Of a DNA stretch of 64,000 nt, positions 52,241 to 59,945 are shown one piece after another. The notes below the pieces were generated by a model. It searched no databases and was not told where the DNA came from. It was given only the letters and a program-made list of their open reading frames with translations. Within the stretch, counting starts at the first letter, position 1, and every line of letters begins with the position of its first letter. Origin of the DNA: Bog-473 sp963763575 (GTDB lineage Bacteria > Actinomycetota > Acidimicrobiia > Acidimicrobiales > RAAP-2); contig CAVXPD010000001.1 of NCBI GenBank assembly GCA_963763575.1, positions 248,001-312,000 of the forward strand, written 5' to 3'. Both the position numbers and the translations under genes were made by a program.

Positions 52241-52528
52241 GTGTCAGTGGACATAGTCACCACGCTTTACGGTCGCCAAGAACGAAGCTGGCAGCTTCAA
52301 GCCAACTGCATGGGAGTCGACCCGGACCTGTTCTTCCCGGAACGGGGCGCATCGACCCGCGAGGCGAAGGAGGTCTGCCGCGGCTGTGTCGTGCGCGAAG
52401 ACTGCCTCGAATACGCCCTGGCCAACGGAGAGAAGTTCGGGATCTGGGGCGGCATGAGCGAGCGGGAGCGCCGGCGCCTGCGCCGCGCCCGCGCCCTGGC
52501 CCGCCGGGACGTGGCCAGCGCCTCGTAG
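52241..52528 (+). CDS. WhiB-family transcriptional regulator (WhiB2-like)
   Basis: A 95-aa iron-sulfur protein. The four cluster Cys are in LQANCMGVDPDLFFPERGAS, then EVCRGCVVREDCLEYALANG. The turn GIWGGMSERERRRLRRAR is the G(V/I)WGG motif plus a basic DNA-binding tail. STREAKEVCRGC and LANGEKFGIWGG are closest to WhiB2/WhiB types, which control cell division in actinobacteria; assignment is tentative. GTG 52241 follows AAGGGGGG. A palindrome lies upstream. Confidence 0.9.
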   Translation: MSVDIVTTLYGRQERSWQLQANCMGVDPDLFFPERGASTREAKEVCRGCVVREDCLEYALANGEKFGIWGGMSERERRRLRRARALARRDVASAS

Positions 52529-52577
52529 ACACCCGCCTGCACGGAGGGGATCGGGTCCTTCCTTTCTTTCTGGCTCG

Positions 52578-52594
52578 CCCCCGGTCGGCGGGGG
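52578..52594. terminator. GC hairpin between convergent whiB and ftcD genes
   Basis: CCCCCG at 52578-52583 pairs with CGGGGG at 52589-52594, with a 5-base loop. It lies in the 76-bp gap between two convergent genes. A pyrimidine run (CCTTCCTTTCTTTC) precedes it on the plus strand; no T-run follows, so termination strength is uncertain. Confidence 0.45.
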
Positions 52595-52604
52595 TCCGGG
52601 TGCG

Positions 52605-53453
52605 CTACCGGGCGGCGAGCCGGGCCTCCACCGTCGACGCCTCGCTCAGGCCGAGGTCGGCCCAGCGGGTGCGGGGGACGGCCGTGAGCACGGCCTCGGG
52701 GACCAGCCCCACCAGCTCGGCGCCCTCCACGGTGCCGCGTTCGTCGGCCACCAGCGCCGCCACCGCGTCGTAGAGGCGAGCGGGCCCGTAGGCGTCGGGA
52801 TCGACCAGGTTGCACGAGACCTGGGCCCGGTCACCCACGGCCAGGCCCAGGGCCCGCACCTCGGGCCCCCGCACAGCCGGGGCGACGCGCCGGGCCACCT
52901 CGAGCGACGAGACCCAGACGTTGTAGGCGACCAGCACGCGGCGGGCGCCGACCGCGGTGGCTCCGGTGCGCGGATCGGGCCGGGCCGGGCCGAAGTCGGG
53001 GGCGAGGCCCTCCGCCGCGGCAAACGCGCCACGCCGGATGTCCGGCAGTGTCCGGTTCCCTCCGCCGGGAAGAGGTCCGTAGAGAAAGCTCGGTACGCCC
53101 ACGTCGGTGCCGAGCCAGCGCGCGAACTCGTCGCGCCGTACGACGGCGGCGGTGAGGTCTTCGGGGGGGCGCCGGCCGGGCTCGTAGGGCACGAAGGGCA
53201 CGACGTCGAGCACGCCGAGGCGTGGATGCGCGCCGGCGTGGTCACGCAGGTCGAGGTGCTCGACGGTGGCGACGGCGAGCGAGCGGGCACCCGCCGCCAC
53301 CACGTCGGCGGGGCCGGCCAGGGTCAGGACGGCGCGGTGGTGTCCGGGATCGCGATGCAGATCGAGCAGCGCGGGCCCGGCGCTGGCGCCCAGGGCGGAG
53401 AGCACGGCCTCGTCGCGGCCCTCGGAGACGTTGACCACGCACTCGAAGATCAC
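52605..53453 (-). CDS. Glutamate formimidoyltransferase-like protein
   Basis: A 282-aa protein of the formiminotransferase family. Signatures are FECVVNVSEGRDEAVLSAL, DHAGAHPRLGVLDVVPFVPY with the catalytic His, VPSFLYGPLPGGGNRTLPDI, RRVLVAYNVWVSSLEVARRV and VSCNLVDPDAYGPARLYDAV. It transfers a formimino group from formiminoglutamate to THF in histidine breakdown; the cyclodeaminase half of FtcD is absent, so it is the short form. ATG 53453. It lies between two WhiB genes. Confidence 0.88.
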   Translation of the reverse strand: MIFECVVNVSEGRDEAVLSALGASAGPALLDLHRDPGHHRAVLTLAGPADVVAAGARSLAVATVEHLDLRDHAGAHPRLGVLDVVPFVPYEPGRRPPEDLTAAVVRRDEFARWLGTDVGVPSFLYGPLPGGGNRTLPDIRRGAFAAAEGLAPDFGPARPDPRTGATAVGARRVLVAYNVWVSSLEVARRVAPAVRGPEVRALGLAVGDRAQVSCNLVDPDAYGPARLYDAVAALVADERGTVEGAELVGLVPEAVLTAVPRTRWADLGLSEASTVEARLAAR

Positions 53454-53541
53454 CGCGCCAGCGTGGCAGAGGCGCGGCGCGGAGTTGCCCGAAGATCGTC
53501 TCCGGGCCGCTTGCCGGCCCGAACGCCCCTACGGGGTGGGG

Positions 53542-53787
53542 CTACTTGGCGACGACGGCGTGGGAGAGGCGGCGGCGGCGCAGGATGCGGCGGCGCTCAC
53601 GCTCGGAGGCACCGCCCCAGACGCCATGGTCGATGTGGTGCTCGAGCGCGTACTCGAGGCAGGGCTCGGATACCGGGCACTCGGCGCAGATCCGCTGCGC
53701 CACGAGCACGCCCATCCCGTCACTTGGAAAGAAGATGTCGGGTGCAACTTCCTTGCACTTTCCCCTCGCCATCCAATCGGTATTCAT
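53542..53787 (-). CDS. WhiB-family transcriptional regulator
   Basis: An 81-aa WhiB protein. The cluster Cys are in ARGKCKEVAPDIFFPSDGMG, then RICAECPVSEPCLEYALEHH; the turn is HGVWGGASERERRRILRRRR. ATG 53787 follows AAAGGGGAG. Its spacing and sequence differ from the WhiB at 52241 (no STREAK motif), so it is a separate paralogue. It is divergent from the small acidic protein at 53959, with a 171-bp AT-rich gap that includes AGAATTCT (53866-53873). Confidence 0.9.
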   Translation of the reverse strand: MNTDWMARGKCKEVAPDIFFPSDGMGVLVAQRICAECPVSEPCLEYALEHHIDHGVWGGASERERRRILRRRRLSHAVVAK

Positions 53788-53958
53788 CGCTCGGCTCCCC
53801 TTTCACGCACCAGTTTAAGTGAGGGGCCATTCAGGCAATAGGGTCTGCGGTTAGGAACTTCGTAAGAATTCTCGGGCAGGATTTGCGCTCTACCAGGGAG
53901 AACGTGGGTAAGTCGGGTGGGGCTACTGTGGCCGCGAGTCACCGATGCAGGAGGTGCG

Positions 53959-54252
53959 ATGTCGCCCGACGGCGAGGACGAGATTGTCGAAGAGGGTGAG
54001 CCGATCGAACCCATCGGGCACGTGCGGGTCGTGTATCTCGGGCCCGTGGCCCCACACTGGGAGGTGCAGAGCGACTACGGCCCGCCCGACGTGATCGAGC
54101 AATTCCGTGAGCGTGTCCTGGCGCGCCTCGTCCTCCTCCCCCCGCACGACCCGCAATTCAGGCGCAACAGCGAGCGCGTGGTGCGCGACGCCGAGCGCGA
54201 GCAGCTGGCCCTCGAGTGGGTGCTCGACTACGGCGAGGCCGCCGAGGCCTGA
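53959..54252 (+). CDS. Small acidic hypothetical protein
   Basis: A 97-aa protein. ATG 53959 is preferred because AGGAGGTG lies just upstream. It contains IGHVRVVYLGPVAPHWEVQS, then YGPPDVIEQFRERVLARLVL. The core looks like a small alpha-beta fold with acidic ends. I recognise no family. It is divergent from a WhiB gene and faces the DUF2342 gene. Confidence 0.55.
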   Translation: MSPDGEDEIVEEGEPIEPIGHVRVVYLGPVAPHWEVQSDYGPPDVIEQFRERVLARLVLLPPHDPQFRRNSERVVRDAEREQLALEWVLDYGEAAEA

Positions 54253-54325
54253 TCCGCGGCGTCCGCCCGAACCAATCGTGTGTCCGCAGCGCCACCGGGC
54301 GAGACGGCGATGATGCGCCGGCCGT

Positions 54326-55528
54326 TCAGTCCATCAGGCCGATGCGGGCGAGCCAGAGCCCGGGCGCGTCGACCTCGGCCGGCGTGGGGAGGTCGAGCTC
54401 GTCGCCCCACAGACGGGTGAGCGCGTCCTCGCCGGCGCGCTCGACGACACCGCTCACGAAGGCGCGCCCTCGGTCGACCTCTTCCTGCCCGACGTTGAGG
54501 CCGAAGAGGCCGGCGAAGGCCTGCTCGCCCTTGCCCTCTTCGATCCGGTAGCGGTACCAGGCCTCGCGCAGCGCGCCGGGAGCCGAGGTGAGCGTCTCCG
54601 CGATGCGCGCGGTGACGTGGTCGACGTACGCGCCGATCGCGGTGGTCTGCGCGGTGAGGGCGCTCGAGATGTTCCGCTGCTCGGGGCTGATCAGGTCGGC
54701 CAGGAGCGCCTCGGGGTCCCCCAGCGCGTCCTCGAGCGCGGTCTGGTCGCCCAAGTTGTCGCCCAACCGCTCGACGATGGAGCGCTGCGCGGCGGCCGCA
54801 TGGGCGGAGGCGTCGCCGAGCAAGGTCGCCAGCGACGAGCGGACGGCGGGCCGGGTCAGCACTGCGTGCATCGTCAGCTCACGCAGGCAGACCCAGAGCT
54901 GGACCTCTTGGAGCGGGAGGCTCCAGTCCTCGGCGAAGCGCGCCACGTTGCCCGGCACCAAGAGCAGCGTCGTCGACTCCGGCCACGGCAGCGGCAGCGC
55001 ATACTGGCCGAACGCGCGCCGGGCGAGATGCCCGGCGGCCGAGCCGAACTGCATGCCCAGAAAGACGGGACCGAGCGTCAGAGCGAATTGGCCGAGCAGG
55101 CCGCCCAGCCCGCCGGCCGCGTCGGGGTCGAGCTCGGTCAGGTCCATCGAGGCCGGGACCGTGGCCGCCCCTTGCTGTTGCGCGTCGACCATCGACTTGA
55201 GCACCGGGCGATACGCCTCGAGCAAACGGTAGGACCACTGCCCCGGACCCACCGCCTCGAAGGACACGCTCCCACCCGAGCTCGGCGCGATGCCGGTGGC
55301 GTCGGCCACGTGGAGCTCGGCCACCCGGGCCAGCTCCTCGAACGCAATGCGCACCAACGGGTCGGCGTTCTCGTCCTGGCCGCCGTCGGTGGCGACCCCG
55401 AACGCGAGGGTGCGCGCCGCCTCGAACCAGCTGTCGCCCGCGCCCGGACCCGACCCGATCACCTTGAGGAGGTCCCCCAGGAGGCCGCCCATCGGGTTGT
55501 CGGGATCGATGGAACCGAACATGCTCAC
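54326..55528 (-). CDS. DUF2342-type (zincin_2-like) protein
   Basis: A 400-aa actinobacterial protein of the DUF2342/TIGR03624 type. It contains LLLVPGNVARFAEDWSLPLQ, then VQLWVCLRELTMHAVLTRPA, then IGAYVDHVTARIAET. In zincin_2 proteins the matching positions hold HExxH and a downstream Glu/Asp. Here the first is RELTMH, so a normal zinc site is not present. The N-terminus is acidic and the chain probably helical. It sits near YlbL-like and UPF0182 genes, as in mycobacteria, and its role is unknown. Confidence 0.75.
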   Translation of the reverse strand: MSMFGSIDPDNPMGGLLGDLLKVIGSGPGAGDSWFEAARTLAFGVATDGGQDENADPLVRIAFEELARVAELHVADATGIAPSSGGSVSFEAVGPGQWSYRLLEAYRPVLKSMVDAQQQGAATVPASMDLTELDPDAAGGLGGLLGQFALTLGPVFLGMQFGSAAGHLARRAFGQYALPLPWPESTTLLLVPGNVARFAEDWSLPLQEVQLWVCLRELTMHAVLTRPAVRSSLATLLGDASAHAAAAQRSIVERLGDNLGDQTALEDALGDPEALLADLISPEQRNISSALTAQTTAIGAYVDHVTARIAETLTSAPGALREAWYRYRIEEGKGEQAFAGLFGLNVGQEEVDRGRAFVSGVVERAGEDALTRLWGDELDLPTPAEVDAPGLWLARIGLMD

Positions 55529-55537
55529 CTACGCATG

Positions 55538-56761
55538 CTATGAGGACCGGGCGAGGGTGAGGTTCACGACCTTGGTCCCCGAGGCGCCCTGGACCGAGAG
55601 CGCCACCGAGGTCCCGGGGGCCAGGACGTAGAGGCGGGCGCGCAATTCGGCGATCGTGCGCACCGGCATCGAGTCGACGGCCACGATGACCTGCCCTGCC
55701 TGCAACCCACCGTGGGCCGCCGGGCTGCCGGCCTGGACCTGGACGACCTTGGCCCCGGCGCCGCCGGGCTGGTCGGTCCCTTCGACCCCCAACCAGCCGT
55801 GCACCACCTTGTTCCCCGACCGCAGGTCGTTGGCGACGCCCACGACGAGCTGGGTGGGCAGGAACGTGAGCGGTGCCGAGCTCTGGGTTTGCGGGTTGCA
55901 GAGGATCCCGAGCACCTCGCCGCTCGGGTTGAGCAGCGGGTCCCCGACCACCTCCGAGCCCGACGCAGGCGCCGAGGTGATCAGGGCCAGTCCACTCGCC
56001 TCGCCCGTGTTGCCGCCCACGCCGACCGACGCGACCGCTCCGCTCGTCGCGTGGAGCGCGAGCGTGGCGGGACCGGCGGGCACGAAGTTCAACAGCAGGT
56101 CGGCCGAGCCCTCGTTCAGGCCGGAGTCGTCCGCGAACGGTGCGACGGGGACGTCCTCGGGCACGTTCACGAGCGCCACGTCGGAGCCCGCGTCCGTGCC
56201 CACGACGGACGCGCGCTCGAGCTTGCCCGCGGGGCCGATCATGTCGATGCTCTGCAGGCCGCTCAGCGGGCCCGCGACCGTGACCACGAGACCGCCTTCG
56301 GCTACGGCCACGCCGATCAGGGTCACCTTCCCGTGCGCCGTGTCGGCCTGGAGCTCGACCATCGAATGGCTGGTCTGTGCCGCTGCGGCCGGCAGCGCGT
56401 TCTGCGGGCCGGCCAGCGTCGAGAGGGGCGTGCCGGCGGCGTCGGTCGTCGCAGTGGTCACCGGCTGCTTTGACGCGGGCGAAAGCAGGACGACCACCCA
56501 GGCGGCGACGGCCACGACGGCGGCCGCGCCGACGAGGACCATGACCGCACCGCGGTACCGGTGTCGCCTCGGTGCGGGCACGAGGACCGGGGTGGCGTCG
56601 TTCGCCGGCTCGTTTTCCGATGGAATCTCACTCGGATGCCGCCACAGGCGGTCCAGCGGATCGATCCAGCCGCGCAGCGGTGCGTCGGGCTCGTCGGGGC
56701 CGGCACCACCCTCCTCCGGGCCCGGTTCACCGCCTTCGGGTTCCTCGGGCGGGTCGCTCAC
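55538..56761 (-). CDS. HtrA/DegP-like PDZ protein with degenerate protease domain
   Basis: A 407-aa membrane protein. An acidic N-terminus with GWIDPLDRLWRHPSEI is typical of actinobacterial S1C proteases. One helix follows (VMVLVGAAAVVAVAAWVVVL). The trypsin-like domain keeps the Asp region (GSDVALVNV), but where the His should be (normally TNAHVV) it has GLVVTVAGPL, and where GNSGGP should be it has GSEVVGDPLLN. The C-terminal PDZ domain is intact (GWLGVEGTDQPGGAGAKVVQ, then GLQAGQVIVAVDS). It is therefore likely a non-catalytic, ligand-binding scaffold. GTG 56761 is used. Confidence 0.85.
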   Translation of the reverse strand: MSDPPEEPEGGEPGPEEGGAGPDEPDAPLRGWIDPLDRLWRHPSEIPSENEPANDATPVLVPAPRRHRYRGAVMVLVGAAAVVAVAAWVVVLLSPASKQPVTTATTDAAGTPLSTLAGPQNALPAAAAQTSHSMVELQADTAHGKVTLIGVAVAEGGLVVTVAGPLSGLQSIDMIGPAGKLERASVVGTDAGSDVALVNVPEDVPVAPFADDSGLNEGSADLLLNFVPAGPATLALHATSGAVASVGVGGNTGEASGLALITSAPASGSEVVGDPLLNPSGEVLGILCNPQTQSSAPLTFLPTQLVVGVANDLRSGNKVVHGWLGVEGTDQPGGAGAKVVQVQAGSPAAHGGLQAGQVIVAVDSMPVRTIAELRARLYVLAPGTSVALSVQGASGTKVVNLTLARSS

Positions 56762-56832
56762 CTGGGCGAGGCTACCGACGCCGGCCCGAGAAGTGCCGTC
56801 GCACCATGGGCCGGGCCATACCATGAGGCCCC

Positions 56833-57834
56833 ATGTCACGGGACCTGGCCATCGACCTCGGCACGGCCAACACGCTGGTCTACGCCAAGGGAAAGGGTCT
56901 CGTGCTCAACGAGCCGACCGTGGTCGCCCTCGACTCGCGCAGCCGCGAGGTGCTCGCGATCGGCACCGACGCCTGGCAGATGATCGGGCGCACGCCGGGC
57001 TACATCGTCGCCGAGCGCCCGATGCGCGGCGGCGCCATCACCGACTTCGAGGTCACCGAGCGGATGCTGACCGTGCTCCTGCGGCGCGTGGGCGTCTCCC
57101 GCCTGAACCGGCCCAAGGTGCTCATCTGCGTCCCGTCCGCCATCACGGCCGTGGAGCGGCGCGCCGTGAAGGAGGCGGTGCGCCGCGCCGGCGCGTCGGC
57201 CAGCTATCTGATCGAACAGCCCCTGGCGGCGGCCATCGGCGCGGGCCTCCCGATCCACGAGCCCGTGGGCAACATGGTCGTCGACGTCGGCGGCGGCACG
57301 GCAGAGATGGCGGTGATCTCCCTCGGGGGCATGGTGGCCGTACGTGCCCTGCGGTGCGGCGGCTTCGACTTCGACGCATCGATCCAGAACTACGTGCGGT
57401 ACCACTTCGGCGTGGCCATCGGCGAGCGCACGGCGGAGGCGTTGAAGATGGCCATCGGCTCGGCCGCGCCGTTCGGCGGCGAGCAGCAGGCCGAGGTCCG
57501 GGGCCGCGAGGTGGCCACGGGCCGGCCCAAGACGGTGGTCCTGACCCCGACGGAGGTGCGCGGCGCGCTCGTCGACAACGTGACCTCGATCATCGAGGCG
57601 GCGGCCGACTGCCTGGGCGAGGCGCCGCCCGAGCTGGCCCAGGACATCATGTTCGAAGGCATCCACCTCACCGGCGGCGGGGCGCTCCTGCGGGGGATGA
57701 CCCAACGCCTGGCCGACAGCACGGCTGTCCCGGTGCACCTGGTCGACACCCCGCTCGAGTGCGTGGTGCAGGGGGCGGGCATCTGCCTGGAGTCCTTCGA
57801 CCGGCTGAAGCGGCTGTTCACGCAGGACGACTGA
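56833..57834 (+). CDS. mreB: MreB-like rod-shape/actin-family protein
   Basis: A 333-aa actin-fold ATPase. Phosphate 1 is LAIDLGTANTLVYAKGKGLV, phosphate 2 is VVDVGGGTAEMAVISLGG, and the adenosine motif is GIHLTGGGALLRGMTQRLA. SAITAVERRAVKEAVRRAG is the MreB/Mbl segment. It forms filaments at the membrane that guide wall synthesis. mreC and mreD are not next to it. ATG 56833 is 71 bp from the divergent HtrA-like start. Its stop lies inside a 21-base tandem repeat. Confidence 0.95.
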   Translation: MSRDLAIDLGTANTLVYAKGKGLVLNEPTVVALDSRSREVLAIGTDAWQMIGRTPGYIVAERPMRGGAITDFEVTERMLTVLLRRVGVSRLNRPKVLICVPSAITAVERRAVKEAVRRAGASASYLIEQPLAAAIGAGLPIHEPVGNMVVDVGGGTAEMAVISLGGMVAVRALRCGGFDFDASIQNYVRYHFGVAIGERTAEALKMAIGSAAPFGGEQQAEVRGREVATGRPKTVVLTPTEVRGALVDNVTSIIEAAADCLGEAPPELAQDIMFEGIHLTGGGALLRGMTQRLADSTAVPVHLVDTPLECVVQGAGICLESFDRLKRLFTQDD

Positions 57835-57899
57835 CCGGTCACCCAGGGCGACCGACCCGGTCACGCAGGGCGACTGACCGGTCACCCAGGACGACTGGG
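57823..57899. repeat. 21-base tandem repeat over the mreB stop codon
   Basis: About 3.6 copies of a unit CAGG(A/G)CGACTGACCGGTCACC (units at 57823-57843, 57844-57865, 57866-57886, 57887-57899). Each full unit carries the palindrome GACCGGTC, one copy imperfect. It fills the 47-bp gap between mreB (+) and the HEAT-repeat gene (-) and overlaps both ends. Confidence 0.85.
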
Positions 57900-58589
57900 C
57901 GGGCCGCGCCCCTCGTTCTCCTCGTTCTCTTCTTCGTCTTCGTCTGTCCGCTCGTCCAGCAGCTCGTCGGCAGCCTGGCGCACCTGCCAGTCCCGGTCCG
58001 TGGCGGCCCGGCGCAGCGCCGGTTCGACACGCGGGTCGTCGAAGCCGGCGAGGGCGACGGTGGCGCGGCGTCGCACCGTGGGCTTGTCGGACAGCGCAGC
58101 GAGCACGGCGGACAGCCCGTCGTTCTGACCGATCGCGCCGAGCGCGGCGACGGCGGCCTCGCGGCAGCGCGGGTCGTCGTGCCCCGTGGCCACGCGCACG
58201 AGGCTGGGCACCGACGGCCGGTGCCGGCGCTCGCCGACGAACCACGCCGCCGCGACCACGACGAGGGCGTCGGGGTCGTCGAGGGCGCCCGTGACCGCGG
58301 CGAGCAGCACCGAGCGCGACCCCTTCCCGCGCGCCGCGAGCGCGACGTCCACGGCCCGGCGGCGGAGCTCCACAGGCCCGGTCTCGAGCGCACGCAACAC
58401 GTCGTCGGTGGTCAGGTCACCCGCACGGGCCAGTGCTCCGATGGCGGCCGCCTGAACCAGCGGATCGCGGTCGGCCAACCCGCGCCGTGCCGCGGCGGCA
58501 TCGCCGCGGTGCCCGGCCAGGGTGACCCGGCGACGGCGCAGCTCGGCGCGGCGGTTGCGGCCCGTATCCGTGGCAACATCGTCGCTCAC
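57882..58589 (-). CDS. HEAT-repeat (PBS-lyase-type) protein
   Basis: A 235-aa alpha-solenoid protein. At least four HEAT-like units are visible: LVQAAAIGALARAGDLTTDD, ALVVVAAAWFVGERR, PRCREAAVAALGAIGQNDGL, VRRRATVALAGFDDPRVEPA and WQVRQAADELLDE. The C-terminus is acidic (DEDEEENEENEG). GTG 58589 is 11 bp from the divergent PDZ/Lon gene, so both starts share a very short region. It is probably a scaffold or phycobilin-lyase-like fold without enzymatic role; partner unknown. Confidence 0.75.
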   Translation of the reverse strand: MSDDVATDTGRNRRAELRRRRVTLAGHRGDAAAARRGLADRDPLVQAAAIGALARAGDLTTDDVLRALETGPVELRRRAVDVALAARGKGSRSVLLAAVTGALDDPDALVVVAAAWFVGERRHRPSVPSLVRVATGHDDPRCREAAVAALGAIGQNDGLSAVLAALSDKPTVRRRATVALAGFDDPRVEPALRRAATDRDWQVRQAADELLDERTDEDEEENEENEGRGPPSRPG

Positions 58590-58600
58590 CGACCTCGAGT

Positions 58601-59935
58601 ATGTCCGACCCTGACGCGACCGCCGAGGGGGACGCTCCGGCGACCCCGACCGAAGACCCGCCGCCCTCGCAGGCGGCGGGGCCGGCCCCTGATTCTCCCG
58701 GTGCCGGCGGGGGGACGCCACCTGGCTTTGCGGGGACCATCCGTTCCGGCTCTCCTGGGGCCGTGGCTCCCGGCGCGGCGGGGACCATGGTGCGCCCGCC
58801 GGCCCGGCGTTCGTACTCACGATCTCGCCGGTGGCCCTACGTCGTCGCCGGGGTCGTCGTCATCGTGGTCATCGCCGCCATCATCGCAACGCGCATTTCC
58901 GTCAACTACTACGTCATCACGCCAGGAAGCGCGACGCCGGTCTCCCAGTTCATCGAGGTGCCGCAGAGCGAGAACCATCCGCTCACCGGCAAGATCCTGC
59001 TGACGGACGTCTTCGTCACCCAACTCAACGCGCTGAATTATCTGCAGTACAAGTTCTTCGACTCCAACAGCCAGGTCATCTCGGGTACGGACCTGCTCGG
59101 ACAGACGCCGGATGAATCTCAGTACCTCGACCAGGGCTTCCTCCAGATGGCCCAGGCTCAGTCGTTTGCCACGGCCGCGGCGCTCACCCGTCTCGGCTAC
59201 CACGTCACCTCGACCAACGCGGGCGCGTTGATCTACGGGATAGAGCCGGGCTCGCCGGCCGCGAAGACGCTCAAGGTGGCGCAGGTGATCACGGCGGTCA
59301 ACAACAAGCCCACACCGACGGACTGCGCGTTGATCGACACACTGCACGGCATCGCGGCAGGCACGACCGTGTCGCTCACCGTCGAGCAGTCCTCCATCAA
59401 CGACGTGGGGACGTTCGTGAGCGGACCGACCGCACAGAAGTCGGTGACGCTGGCCGCACCCCCCGCGGGCTTGGTCGACAACGTCTGCCCGGGGCGGCCG
59501 GTGAAGCCGACCGCCTTCCTCGGGATCACTCCGGCCACTCAGCAGGACTGGAAGTTCCCGGTCCACGTCACGGTGCACACGCAGAACATCGGTGGCCCGT
59601 CGGCGGGGCTCTCCATGTCACTCGGCATCATGGACAAGCTGAGCTCCGGCCGGCTCACGGGCAAGCGGATCGTGGCGGCGACGGGCGAGATCGACCAGAA
59701 CGGCAACGTCACCGCGGTCGGGGGTGTGGCCCAGAAGACCATCGCAGTCGAGCAGGCTGGGGCGACTGTCTTCTTCGTGCCCCTGGGCGACGGCAACCTC
59801 GCAGCCGCCGAGTCCAAGGCCACCCCGCAGTTGCACGTCTACGGCGTCAGGAACATCGACCAGGTGCTGCGGATCCTCAAGCGCCTGGGTGGCAGCGTGC
59901 CGGTCGATGCTGCCCCGGCCCAGGCGTCGCCGTAG
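58601..59935 (+). CDS. PDZ-containing Lon-type serine protease (YlbL-like)
   Basis: A 444-aa membrane protease. After a ~75-residue disordered Pro/Gly/Ala-rich N-terminus comes one helix (WPYVVAGVVVIVVIAAIIAT). The PDZ-like part includes NAGALIYGIEPGSPAAKTLK. The C-terminal Lon domain has the Ser nucleophile in NIGGPSAGLSMSLGIMD and the catalytic Lys in GGVAQKTIAVEQAG. It faces the outside of the cell. The family resembles Bacillus YlbL and mycobacterial Rv3194c. ATG 58601. Confidence 0.9.
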   Translation: MSDPDATAEGDAPATPTEDPPPSQAAGPAPDSPGAGGGTPPGFAGTIRSGSPGAVAPGAAGTMVRPPARRSYSRSRRWPYVVAGVVVIVVIAAIIATRISVNYYVITPGSATPVSQFIEVPQSENHPLTGKILLTDVFVTQLNALNYLQYKFFDSNSQVISGTDLLGQTPDESQYLDQGFLQMAQAQSFATAAALTRLGYHVTSTNAGALIYGIEPGSPAAKTLKVAQVITAVNNKPTPTDCALIDTLHGIAAGTTVSLTVEQSSINDVGTFVSGPTAQKSVTLAAPPAGLVDNVCPGRPVKPTAFLGITPATQQDWKFPVHVTVHTQNIGGPSAGLSMSLGIMDKLSSGRLTGKRIVAATGEIDQNGNVTAVGGVAQKTIAVEQAGATVFFVPLGDGNLAAAESKATPQLHVYGVRNIDQVLRILKRLGGSVPVDAAPAQASP

Positions 59936-59945
59936 GCTTCTGGCC

